NCBI GenBank assembly: GCA_003427395.1
Contig: BFEA01000407.1
Span: forward strand, 519,051-553,815
Origin: Chara braunii
Taxonomy: Eukaryota > Streptophyta > Charophyceae > Charales > Characeae
Direction: 5' to 3'
Length of the DNA stretch: 34,765 nucleotides
Positions 10,275 through 20,031 of this stretch are shown here, piece by piece. Numbering within the stretch: the first letter of the stretch is position 1; the number at the start of each line of letters is the position of its first letter. Made by a program: the position numbers and the translations under genes. Under the pieces are notes generated by a model. It worked only from the letters and a program-made list of their open reading frames with translations, had not been told where the DNA came from and did no database searches.

Positions 10275-10439
10275 GTTTTGTGGAAAATTTGACTTGTGGT
10301 CAGAGGGGCATGACAGGGTAAATCAGCCGTTAGAAGGGCGCGACGTAAATTGATGGAAAATAAAGGGGCGCCAGACAAAATATTCCCAATTGGAAATAGT
10401 ATGTAGTAGGAATTATTCCTAAGAAATGGGAATATTACT

Positions 10440-10560
10440 GACTGGCTTTAAGTTAGCTTAGTTGGTACACATCTCAACCGTTGTAAAACAAACCTTCATT
10501 TCGTTAAAAACAAAAATTTAAAACGAAAAAAAAAAAATGACCTCCATTCGAAATCCAATT
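10440..10560 (+). repeat. tRNA-like (SINE-head-like) segment
   Basis: TAGCTTAGTTGGTA (about 10455-10468) resembles a tRNA D-arm and the pol III A box, and ATTCGAAATCC near 10546-10556 loosely resembles a B box. The parts are too far apart and too A-rich for a working tRNA. It may be the relic of a tRNA-derived SINE. Confidence 0.3.
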
Positions 10561-11210
10561 CAATCATATGAAGATTCGGGTGATTTGTGGACAGAGGAAT
10601 CCATGTTATTTCACATTTTAAATTCTCCTCCTCTCTCCAAGCCCCGCACTTATGTTTTGTAGACTTTAAGGGACAAATAAATTTTGCGGAAGGAACTCCC
10701 TCAGTTTATCAGGGCATGTAGTATGTACCGCATCAAACGCAATCTTCGGCAGATTCGCCAGATTATCCTTTTGCATTCAATTTCAAATTCAATTCGGTGA
10801 AAAGATGAAAAATGTAGTTGGGACTGCGGCTTTTCGTGGTGGAGTTCTCTAGTTCCGACAGCGCTGGGCTTCTTGTCCAGCGATTGTGACAACTGATGAT
10901 CATGGTTGAACTGGGGACATCAGGTTCATCTTGCCTAGACTACGGTAGTAAGTATTGGATCAGGTTCAACTTTGTGGTCATTTTTTTTTCTTCGACTTCA
11001 TAATTTCTTGCTCGCCCTTTTTCATCTCTCCAAGTAGTACTACTTAGGTTACCTAACTTATATTAGGTTTTTATCTTTCCTTCTGAGACCCTTGTCAGAG
11101 GGGAGGGGCTCCTCCGCCTGTGGGAGGGGGCTGGAGACCTTGCTGCCCCTGAATTTGGAACTTTGTGGTGCATTGTACTTTGCCTTGGGTACTGGGCCCG
11201 TAATAAAAAG
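10561..11210. other. Unassigned sequence
   Basis: No supported gene. Reading frames are short and lack recognisable domains. I see no repeat structure beyond a few A/T runs. Confidence 0.5.
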
Positions 11211-11214
11211 GTAT

Positions 11215-11385
11215 AAAAAAAAGGAGGCAAGTACCCCTGTGTCACACCTGTAGTTCAGAATGGGCAAAAAAAAAAACACAGTTCGGCATGTCCCTGTCCT
11301 TCCCAGTTCGTAAAGGCAAAAAAAAAGTCTGGCGGCGCTCCCGACGTATGGCAAGTTTAAAATGGGCAGTTTCATCTTTTTCAGG
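11215..11385 (-). repeat. TTTTTTGCC...GAACT short repeats, minus strand
   Basis: On the minus strand, T-runs followed by GCC and then GAACT recur near 11320-11295 and 11275-11250, with a weaker copy near 11365. The same motif occurs on the plus strand at 13065-13345. This gives reading frames on either side similar-looking Phe-rich peptides that are probably not proteins. Confidence 0.5.
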
Positions 11386-11678
11386 ACCCATTCCTTCCCG
11401 CCGTCGCGGGTACCGCGGCCATCCATTTCAGTTGGGATAAAGGGTCGGAGGACGGAGTAGCACCTGCCGGGGATAAAGTCCCACATGCAGCGTAGAGTAT
11501 GTGGACGTGTTTGTGGAGATGTGATGTTCAGGAAATTCTACATCATTTCTGCACATACACGTTCAGATTTGAACATCGAGAAAAGGCAAGGCTGCTGTGG
11601 GACTCTGCACTCTGCCCGGTGGAGCTCGCGCAGAGAGGTTGCAAATTCCGTTACAAGTGGAGTCCGAGGTCAAGCTAA

Positions 11679-11680
<2 letters not shown>

Positions 11681-11709
<29 letters not shown>

Positions 11710-11752
11710 ATCTATCTATCTATCTATCTCTGTGTGTGTGTGTGTGTGTGTG
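11681..11752. repeat. Compound microsatellite (TC)n-(TATC)n-(TG)n
   Basis: TC repeat passing into TATC units and then a TG run. Overlapping frames are Ser/Leu/Ile/Val-rich artefacts. Confidence 0.95.
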
Positions 11753-11769
11753 GAGAGAGGAGCCTGTAC

Positions 11770-11928
11770 TGGGCCGGAAAGATAGCTTGCATACATTCAT
11801 TATCAGTGTGCATTATGTTCGGGGAATGATAATGGTCGTATACACACTATTCGGGTCAGATACAGGCAAATGAGGGTCGTGAACCCTACGGTGTGCGGTA
11901 TGTTTGGGAAGGGCAGCAGCTATGGACG

Positions 11929-11962
<34 letters not shown>

Positions 11963-12152
11963 CTTTTCTCTCTCTTTTTTTTTTTTTTTTTTTCGGTCTT
12001 TTACTGGCAGAATGACGGTGGCCAACATAGGTATAGTGTACGTTATGTTTGGGGAGGATGGCAGCAACGGCCTCCATAGTTGGCGTCTTCCCCCAACATA
12101 ATGCACACGTGTTGGCGACCCTCATTTTGCCTGTATTGATCCATAGCTACCT

Positions 12153-12211
<59 letters not shown>

Positions 12212-12640
12212 CGTCCATAGCTACCGTTTTCCTCAAACTTATAACACGGTTGCTATGTTCATGACCCTCATTTTGCCTGTATGGTGTACCTGACCGGAAA
12301 GATTCGTCGCATACATTCATTTTCAGGTCTACCGTCACGACTCCGTCATGCCCCCACATAACGCACCTGAATAATGAATGTATAAAACGTACATCCCCCC
12401 ACACAATGCACCGTAATAAAAACCTACGTTTCGGGTCCGGTACAGGCAAAATGAGGGTCGCCCTGCTACTCTCTCTCTCTCTCTCTCTTCGCATTCGCCT
12501 GGGACAAATTTGCACCCGTACACAGCCATGTTGGGAATCCTCATGTTGCCTGCACCCGACCGTACAGATGGCTTGTATACATTCATTACCAGGGTACGTT
12601 TGTTCGGGGGACGACCGTAGCCATGGACGATGGACGCTGT
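11770..12640. repeat. Cluster of diverged short units in both orientations, joined to TC/GA tracts
   Basis: A unit with CCGGAAAGAT...GCATACATTCATT..CAG followed by TATGTTCGGGGA-type sequence occurs at about 11773-11830, 12289-12365 and 12560-12635. The tag AGGCAAAATGAGGGTCG appears at about 11865 and 12443, and its reverse complement at about 12117 and 12263. Microsatellites (TC at 11934-11960 and 12472-12489, GA at 12157-12208) and a T-run (11977-11993) separate the units. They may be decayed small transposons. No coding capacity. Confidence 0.7.
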
Positions 12641-12642
12641 AC

Positions 12643-12644
<2 letters not shown>

Positions 12645-12673
<29 letters not shown>

Positions 12674-12773
12674 CTAAGTCCGTGCTGACAAATTTGGCTA
12701 CAGTTTCAAACTAGCCTGTGTGTGTGTGTGTGTGTGTGTGTGTCTAAGTCCGCACGGTTTTCAAATTAGCCTG
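12645..12773. repeat. Tandem pair: (TG)n + TCTAAGTCCG ... TTTCAAA(C/T)TAGCCTG
   Basis: A TG tract, then TCTAAGTCCG, then TTTCAAACTAGCCTG; all three elements are repeated immediately with a shorter spacer and TTTTCAAATTAGCCTG. The TG tracts lie at about 12646-12673 and 12716-12742. Confidence 0.85.
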
Positions 12774-12798
12774 CACCTTCTCTACGTGGGCTCCACAG

Positions 12799-12984
12799 AG
12801 CCCCACCAGCAGGGTAGAGTTTTCTCAACGCCCGAATCTGGAGGTGTTGGAGGAGATGTGCAGAAATGGTGTTATATTTCCTCAACACCATGTGCAGAAA
12901 TGGCGTTATATTTCCTCAACGCCACATCTCCACGAAGAAGTCCAGATATGGGCATTGAGGAAACTCTACGCTGCTGATGGGACC
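12799..12984. repeat. Long imperfect hairpin with two internal direct repeats
   Basis: Left arm about 12799-12860 pairs with right arm about 12923-12984, about 62 bp each with roughly one mismatch in five. The loop holds two near-identical copies of about 33 bp (TGTGCAGAAATGG then GTTATATTTCCTCAAC). A decayed inverted-repeat transposon is most likely. The shape would also suit a small-RNA precursor, but there is no evidence of expression. Confidence 0.75.
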
Positions 12985-13009
12985 TGGCCGTTGTAGGTGC
13001 TACTCTGTC

Positions 13010-13315
13010 CACAGGTCTTGCTGGTGTACAAGGGTCCCGGTAGGTCACTGTGTGGCCCCCGCTTTTTCTGTTGTTTTTGCCTCTAACGAACTACAGCCCT
13101 GGTAGGGCTGCCATGTCCAGGTTATTTTTTTGCCTCTTTGAACTCCTCAGATTTGTAGTTGCACAGGTCTTGCTGGTGTACAAGGGTCCCGGTAGGTCAT
13201 TGTGTGGCCCCCGCTTTTTCTGTTGTTTTTGCCTCTAACGAACTACAGCCCTGGTAGGGCTGCCATGTCCAGGTTATTTTTTTGCCTCTTTGAACTCCTC
13301 AGATTTGTAGTTGCA
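13010..13315. repeat. 152-bp near-perfect tandem duplication
   Basis: 13011-13162 and 13163-13314 match apart from about one base (GGTCAC against GGTCAT). Each copy carries the TTTTTTGCC...GAACT motif twice. A recent duplication or an assembly artefact. Confidence 0.93.
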
Positions 13316-13489
13316 ACGCAGTGGTTTTTCCTGCCTATTTCAAACTTAAAGTGTGACTCCAGAGCAGTTTCCTCGAAAAAAAAAGAACTTTGATATTTGA
13401 ATTTATCTGGGGCCGGGAAGTTCAAAGATGAGATCTCAATGCTGGCGCCCTTTTGGAAAAAATAAACATAAAAAAGAAGACGAGGAGGA

Positions 13490-13850
13490 AATGAGACGAT
13501 TAGGAAGTGGGGGAATATTAGAGAATAGGAAATTCAATGGGAAGCAAGAAATAGGAATTGGGAATAGGAATGGGAAATGGGCGGGAAAAACGAGTGTCGG
13601 AAATGGGAATTGTCCCATTCCCATTCCCCACTCGCATTTCTCATTTCTCATTTCAATTTCCCTTTTAGAGATAAAAAGGAAAAAAAAAGGGAAAAAAAAG
13701 AAAGAAGAAAAGGAAATAGGAATAATATGAGGAAATGGGAATATAAGAAAATAGGAATGGGTAGTAAGAAATAGGTAAGGAAGTAAAAAATAGGAATCTT
13801 AGAAAATAGGAATGGGGAGTAAGAAATAGGAAATGATCTGGAAATGATTC
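13490..13850. repeat. Degenerate (GGGAAT/AGGAAAT)n low-complexity tract
   Basis: Loose repeats of GGAAT, GGGAAATGGGAAT and AGGAATAGG, with a short stretch in the opposite orientation near 13615-13650. The same kind of sequence returns at 15600-15745. Confidence 0.85.
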
Positions 13851-14322
13851 GGCGGCCTAACTCAGTTCGTAAGGCACGCAAGTGGCATTCAGGAGGTCAT
13901 TGGTTCTATCCCCATTGGCCTCATGTACCTTCCTGGGCAAGCTTGGCGCCCACCACCTAGAGATATGCCGTTGGTCCCCCTGAGTGGCATTGAGAAGAGA
14001 CTACTGATGTTCATAGGGGGAGGGGACCAGAGGGGAGGCACAGTGACTGGCCCATCGAAGAAGCTCGGTCGTGATGCTGCCTGCAAACCCCTGGCCGGGC
14101 ATTCAGGAGGTCATGGGTTCAATCCCCATTCAACCTCATTGTCCTCGTGTACCTTCCTAGGCAAGCTTGGCGCCTACGACCTAGAGATATGTCGTTGGTC
14201 CCCCTGAGTGGCATGAGCAGAGACTGATGATGTTCATAGGGGGAGGGGACCGGAGGGGAGGGACAATGACTGGCCCATCGAAGAAGCTCAGTCTTGATGC
14301 TACCGGCTGACCCCTGGCCGGT
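13851..14322 (+). repeat. SINE-like repeat: tRNA-like head and two tandem ~214-bp bodies
   Basis: The head at 13851-13917 has CTAACTCAGTTCGTAAGGC, similar to a tRNA D-arm, and GGTTCTATCCC at 13902-13912, a near B box. The body unit 13885-14098 is repeated at 14099-about 14322 (period 214) at clearly lower identity. The second copy has the perfect B-box match GGTTCAATCCC at 14116-14126 but lacks the head. A tRNA-derived SINE that duplicated its body is the simplest reading. Confidence 0.55.
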
Positions 14323-15599
14323 ATCGCCCACCTGCTGTAGCAGGTATTGTACCTGCTGGTGGGTGCAGCTCCCACATGTTCCCTCGTTGGAGGCTTGAGC
14401 ATGGATGTGGCTGCTACGGGTTTCCTCGTAATACTATAATGACAATAAAAAAGGCCTGAAAGGCCGTGACGGTCCTGTCCAGATTCGGCAGGTAATTGAA
14501 TTGGGTGGGCTAAGAATTAGCCTTTGAAAAAAAAAAAAAAAAAAAAAAAGGAAATAGGGATAGGAATTTGTGAGGATTGAGCTCCAGCAAGACCCTTCTT
14601 GGGCACACCGATGATCTGGGCACAGGCCCCCAGCAAGCCTCGTGCCCGCCCTAAGGGGAGGTGGGCCTGCATACATGAGCCTTCCCTGGCTCCTTCCAGA
14701 AGCAACAGCTGCGCCGTACAGTTGAGCCCAGGGCTCAATGGGTTGAGGCCCTGAGCAGCCGCGGACCAATAAGAAAGCAGTTCCTGTGTCACACACATGC
14801 CACGAGCCAATGAGCTCGCACCTAACACTTGGAGCGTCATCGGCTACCTAGACGTGCCTAACTGCACGGGGCCCAGGCCAATATTTGAAACTGGGCCTGG
14901 GCGCAGATACTTTGGGCCAACCTGAAGCTATTGGGCCTGTACATGCAAGGCCCAGACCAGCCAGCAGTCTCATGTTCCATGAAGGAAAGTGAGTGCCTAG
15001 GGGCAGGGATTCTGGCCTGCTCAGGCCGGGGCGCACACGGGCGTTAGGAGGTGAGAGGAAGCTGTGGTGGGCCGGTGGCAGCTGGCGCGCTGGGGTGCAC
15101 ACGGGCATTTGGAGGTGAGAGGGAGTTGCGGCGGCAGCTGGCGCGCAGTGGCCATAGCCAAGCTGCATTGCGAGCGTGCGAGCGATCAAGATGGTGGTCT
15201 TTGGGTGATGACGAGCACACTGTGGGGTAGACAGGGGGTGATGAGGAGAGGTGTGAGACACGTACCTGGTGTACGAAGGCAGTCTGCATTGGTGTTGACG
15301 TTACGTTTATTGGTCTTCAGCTTCCTTGTGTTCCTGTTGCATGAACGTAGATAGGGTAGATAGGCTTAGTGTAGGCTGGGCGCTGGGCTCCACTCCGTAG
15401 GACTGTAGGAGCGACATTGGATACTATGCTGGTGTGACCAAAGAGCGTCAACATTGACATTTGAGTTTTGAATCATTGTATTGCTCTTATTTGGATGGTA
15501 TCTTGGTGCATTGTGCTCTCTGCTCGGTACATGACTATCTGCACTTCAACATGATTTTGCAATTTGGATTTCTGTCTATTGCTCTCGCTCATATTCCTT
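14323..15599. other. Unassigned sequence
   Basis: No supported gene. It holds a 21-base A run (14529-14549) and a GC-rich hairpin, GCCCAGGCC (14871-14879) against GGGCCTGGGC (14893-14902). Reading frames on both strands are short and have no family resemblance. Confidence 0.5.
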
Positions 15600-15745
15600 G
15601 CAATTTGGAATAGGAATGGCAAATGGGAAAGGCAAGTAAGAAATCGGAACTGTGAATAGGAATGTGAATTTCAAATGGGAACGCGAAAAAAATGAGTGGA
15701 AAATGAAAAACGGGAAATGAGAGTGGGAAATGGGAATGGGACCAA
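15600..15745. repeat. Second degenerate (GGGAAT)n tract
   Basis: Same loose GGAATAGGAAT/GGGAAATGGGAAT composition as 13490-13850. Confidence 0.75.
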
Positions 15746-16374
15746 GTCAACGTGAACATGTGTGTATCACCACACAACCATTAGATAGTACATTTTCTTC
15801 CGGCTGCAGTAGATGCCTTTTTTTGTTTTTCATCTTTTTTTTCCTCCCTCCTTGCATGTGATGCATTGGGTTCCTTCCTTTAGCACTCAGTGCAATGAAT
15901 GAATGCATGAGCGTCCTGATGAGTTTCACTTGAGTCATTAGGCCTCACTCCACTACCCAAACATTCTACACGCATTTGGATGCCTTTCTGGACAGGGGCG
16001 TTTAGAGGAGTCCAACATTTGGAATGTATTGGGAAGATTATGAGCTCTAGATACATATTATAGTGTTGTGTACTGGAGTGAGGCCCATTATTTTTGCTTT
16101 GAACTCTGTGCTCACGATAGTGCTACACGAGCGATTTACTATAGCACTTCAATTGTGAGGTGCTGTACAATGACGAGTGACTTGACGGAGACTGCCCAGG
16201 GGTTCGATCTCCTGACCAGCCGGTCACAGTTCGATGCACCCTGGCAATATGTCCGTAAAAATCCAACCACCCTGTCTGCAACAGTAAACCTGTTTTTTGG
16301 CGAGTTTTTTTTACCAAGCATAACCCTTCCCGTTGGCCCACCCACCCATCTACACACCCTTATATATCTTCACC
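15746..16374. other. Unassigned sequence
   Basis: No gene recognised. GGGGTTCGATCTC near 16199-16211 resembles a tRNA B box, but no A box or cloverleaf partner is visible. Confidence 0.4.
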
Positions 16375-16553
16375 CTCAGCCATGCTCTTTTTGTGGAATT
16401 GTATACAGCGAACATGACAAAACACACACACACACACACACACACTATATATATATATATAGTGTGTGTGTGTGTGTATATAGTGTGTGTGTGTGTGTGT
16501 GTGTGTTTTGTCATGTTCGCTGTATACAATTCCACAAAAAGAGCATGACTGAG
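16375..16553. repeat. 179-bp inverted repeat centred on (CA)n-(TA)n-(TG)n
   Basis: The unique arm 16375-16423 (CATGCTCTTTTTGTGGAATT onward) is repeated in reverse complement at about 16505-16553 with one mismatch. Between them is (CA)n, then (TA)n, TG, a short TATATA and (TG)n. The palindromic structure gives nearly the same peptide on both strands. It could be a short inverted-repeat element or a read or assembly fold-back. Confidence 0.93.
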
Positions 16554-16819
16554 CTAGTCTGTTTAGTCGTACTTTCACTGACTCATCAGGAGGTTGAACC
16601 ACGATAATCTGCCCAGTATGGATTTGAAATCACCGCATCGTCCACTATTGGAGATACCCCTGACAAAATATACGATTTTGCTCACACCAACCCTGCAATC
16701 CTAGCAACCTGTCCGTCCAAACCGCCGACAAGAACGATAGTAAGTGTGAGAAACTTCTCTGTCACAGCCATAAAACCCACTCTACACACCTACTCAGCCT
16801 CTGCGTGCGTGGGTGCATG

Positions 16820-16887
<68 letters not shown>
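16820..16887. repeat. (TG)n-(GA)n compound microsatellite
   Basis: A TG run followed directly by a GA run. Confidence 0.95.
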
Positions 16888-16891
<4 letters not shown>

Positions 16892-17124
16892 CACAGGCAG
16901 AGACCTTGACTAAAGCACGTTTCGGGGAAATCAGTGTATCTGTGCGGGACTGCCGACAGAAAAATTTCCCAGAATTAAATAATCATTCTCGAGTAAAATT
17001 ACATTATAAATTTTAAATTTTCATTCCATTTGAAAAAATGTGATTCCAATTTTAAAAATTTTCGCACTTGAAAACTTTCATTCCAAGAATGGGGTATCCC
17101 TTCTTATTTGAACTGCATGCTAGA

Positions 17125-17297
17125 GATGGAATGAAAGTCTGGATGAGTTCATGAAATATTTTAATTGGACTGTTATTCTAAGTAAGGATTTTCAGTCATA
17201 AATAGGTTAATCCAATTTGAATTAGAAAATATTTGTTGTAGGAGAATGAAAATCTAATTAAAACATTTCATAAACTCGTCCAGACTTCAATTCCATT
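17125..17297. repeat. MITE-like hairpin with ~50-bp arms in AT-rich DNA
   Basis: GGAATGAAAGTCTGGATGAG and the next ~30 bases (about 17127-17178) are repeated inverted at about 17243-17295 with some mismatches. Similarity fades outward but may extend over 17040-17400. The AT-rich surroundings and lack of coding fit a miniature inverted-repeat transposable element. I could not define a target duplication. Confidence 0.65.
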
Positions 17298-17596
17298 TTG
17301 AATAAATGAATGTAGTTGGAAGGGAAAACTCAGATTTAGACAAAAACTTATCAAATTAAATTGAAAATTTTAGAATTGGTAGCACATTGGAATGATAATT
17401 TATAAATATGAAGGATTTTTTTTTTATGGAATGTTTTTTCAACTTTCATTTCTCGTGGGAATTTTTTTGTTGGTGTTCAGGTCTCACTTCCACAGGTTGT
17501 CGTTTTTGACAGTGGATGATGTGGACCAACTTTCACGCGTGGCGAACTGTTGTGAGTGGGCCTTTGTGGGCTCACGACGCCTGGTGCATCCCATCC

Positions 17597-18324
17597 TTGT
17601 ATGTAAAGAGATAGGGGGGCTAACACCAGCACATGCGCACACGATCCTTGTTGGAGATTGGAGCACGATCCAAAATCCATAACTAGACAGAATCTCGTGG
17701 GCGGAAGGAAATCTACAGGACCCAACAGGGGTGGCATTAGCACATTTAGTAACGGAAAAAAATCTCAAAGACCCTTTCAGAATCTGCAACCCAGAAAAAA
17801 AAGATTACACCTGTATCAGGAAAACAAGCCAAGGGAGAACTACCTTTTCCAGGATAGACTTCTTTCTCATTTCAGAGGTCTTAGAAGGAGTAGTCCTAGA
17901 CTGCACAATAGGAAGACTACCACACTACGATGGGTTCGACCACAACCCAATAAAACTAAATCTGACACTATCAGTGGACAACGCCCGGGGTAAGAGTTTT
18001 TTTAAATTAAATACATCTCTCCTCGGCCTCGGATCCTTCAAGCAGGATTTTGAAAACAAATGGGAAAAAATCAAAGAGAAAATTGGGAGAGGGGAGATCC
18101 TGAAGGAATTCCCAACCGCTGTACCGGAAATAAGTCAGTGGGTGAGCACTTTCTCAAGGAAAGAAGCGAACAAAAGGAAAGCGAGAGAACAAAGCGTTGA
18201 GGCTATGGTGGAAATAGCAAAGTTCAATCCAATTGCTAATCTGGGTGCAAGACTGTACGGACAACTACTGGAGGAAGCAAGAGCGGAACTTAGACAATGG
18301 GCGGAATGGAGGAGACAGAGATAA
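17597..18324 (+). pseudogene. LINE ORF2: second half of AP-like endonuclease and linker
   Basis: The endonuclease nicks target DNA to prime reverse transcription. The frame reads CKEIGGLTPAHAHTILVGDWSTIQNP, a TAA at 17680, then LDRISW...SRIDFFLIS and DGFDHNPIKL. The GDWS box corresponds to the usual GDFN/GDWN, so the Asn is Ser here. The terminal SDH box reads FDH, keeping the catalytic Asp-His pair. A charged linker (KRKAREQSVEAM...GARLYGQLLEEA) follows to TAA 18322. Upstream of about 17597 I see no more endonuclease sequence, so the domain is cut in the middle. Confidence 0.82.
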
Positions 18325-18850
18325 GCATTAAGAGCCGGGGTAAGAGACTGGGAAAGCAGTGAGAGCATGACGAAATTCTTCTTCCAGAGGATAAAAGCAA
18401 ACCACAGGAGCAGTAGAATTCTGGCCTTAAAAGACTCCTTAGGCTCCACACAAACTGATCAAGAAGGATTATTTAGAGTAGCTGCAAAATTCTACCAGAA
18501 CCTCTACTCGTCGAAAACTTTCCTCGAAAACCCAAATAATGTAAAGAGAGGAAGGGAGAAATTCTTAAAACACGTGGACAAAAGTCTCAACCAAGTAGCA
18601 ATAGATCTCTTAGAGAAATAAATCACCAAAGCGGAGCTTTTTGAAGCCCTTAAAAGTATGCAACCAAACAAAACCCCTGGCATAGATGGGCTACCAAAAG
18701 AGTTTTGGCAAACAAGCTGGCACTTTGTAGGAGAAATAGTTACGGATTTTTCAAAGAAGCCTTCAACAAAGATTCTTTAGGAGAAGACTGTAGCACAGGA
18801 GTGGTCACTGGGTAAGGGTACTATATGGGGATGGTAGAGGGATGGTATAG
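18325..18850 (+). pseudogene. LINE ORF2: linker and RT N-terminus, then deletion
   Basis: Same frame as the preceding piece after its stop: ESMTKFFFQRIKAN...ILALKDSLGS, VAAKFYQNLYSS, a TAA at 18619, then LFEALKSMQPNKTPGIDGLPKEFWQ, the RT motif 0/1 region. A one-base loss near 18750 shifts the frame. After about 18790 the sequence passes quickly to the RT palm motif B region, so the fingers and the segment with the first catalytic Asp (motif A) are missing. From family knowledge that is roughly 100 residues. Confidence 0.78.
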
Positions 18851-19496
18851 GTAAATGGGCACCTCTCCGCAAAATATAGAATGTCTAGGTCAGTTAGGCA
18901 AGGAGATCCTCTAGCAACTCCTATCTTTCTTTTCGTAATGGAGGCAATAGCAGCTTTCCTGCGTAAAGATCCTTCCATAGAAAGGCTCACAGTCCAGCAA
19001 GACGGAGTACAACTCTCTATCCCAACAGTTGCTCTTCGCAGATGACTTGACCGTTTTAATCAGGACATCAGACTCATCCTTCCTAGCTCTCACGAAAGCA
19101 ATGCAAGTCTTCCAACTTGCATCGGAAATGAAGATTAACTGGAATAAAATAGTGGGATGGTGGTTAGCCACCTTACCCCCTCCACCACAAACCCAAGACA
19201 CCCAAGGCCTACAATGGCTAGATGGCCAACAACCGATGCGTTTTTTTGGAATTCAAGTTTCTGGAGAAGGAAGTAGCAATGCGTCTGGAGCCAGTCTTCT
19301 TCTCAAAATGATGAATAAGATGGCATGTTGGCAGGAAACATACGTCTCACTAATGGCAAGAGTGCTAGTAATTAAGACATCAATACTTTCAATGGGTTGG
19401 TATACGGCGTCCTTTTGGAACCCACCAGCTAGCTTCTTCACAACGCTCAATAGGAAAATAGGGTCTTATCTCTGGACAGGGAAAACAGACAAGTAA
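18851..19496 (+). pseudogene. LINE ORF2: RT palm (RQGDPL and FADD motifs)
   Basis: VNGHLS...SRSVRQGDPLATPIFLFVMEA (from 18851) is RT motif B. A frameshift near 19000-19028 follows, then LLFADDLTVL with the catalytic FADD box at 19035-19046. Continuing, KAMQVFQLASEMKINWNKI and MRFFGIQVS match LINE RT and thumb sequence. The frame closes at TAA 19494. Polymerase activity is impossible without motif A and with split frames. Confidence 0.85.
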
Positions 19497-20031
19497 CATT
19501 TCATCAGCAAAGTGGCTTGGAAATACATCACCAGACCCAAACAATAAGTGGGGCTAAGAATTTTGAATCCTCCAGTACGATTTGAAGCTTTACAACACAA
19601 GTGGGTAATTAAACTACTTTTTAATAAAGAACTACCATAGCATGAAATGACCCTTCACCAAATCCGTAACCTAGTGCCTTTCAATGTAGACCCCTCCATC
19701 GAGGGCTACTACTGGATTATGAATCCGTCTTGGAATCCAAGAAGGAGGGAGGGAGGAAGACCGTCGAGTGACAAAGACCCACCGAGTGAGCACTGGGCGA
19801 CAATAATAAAACATTGGAGGATTTGCTTCCCACAAAAAATTAGAACCCCAAAAATAAAAGAAGAGGTTTTTGAGACAACCGCTTTTCGGTAATCCCAAGT
19901 TAAAAGACCCTAATGACAAACCATGGTCTTTAAGTACGAAGGGCAAACATTGAAGGAAATAGATCAGCAAATGAGTGTGGAAAATAGATCGTCTGTGGAA
20001 ATAAGAGGAAAACATATGGGTTTTTACTTAG
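19497..20031 (+). pseudogene. LINE ORF2: thumb/connection region with stops
   Basis: KVAWKYITRPKQ, LRILNPPVRFEALQHKWVIKLLFN and HEMTLHQIRNLVPFNV are typical of the region after RT in plant L1-like elements. Stops at 19545 (TAA) and 19638 (TAG), then a TAA near 19890 with a frame change, break it. The TAG directly before HEM sits where a Trp would be usual. Confidence 0.7.
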
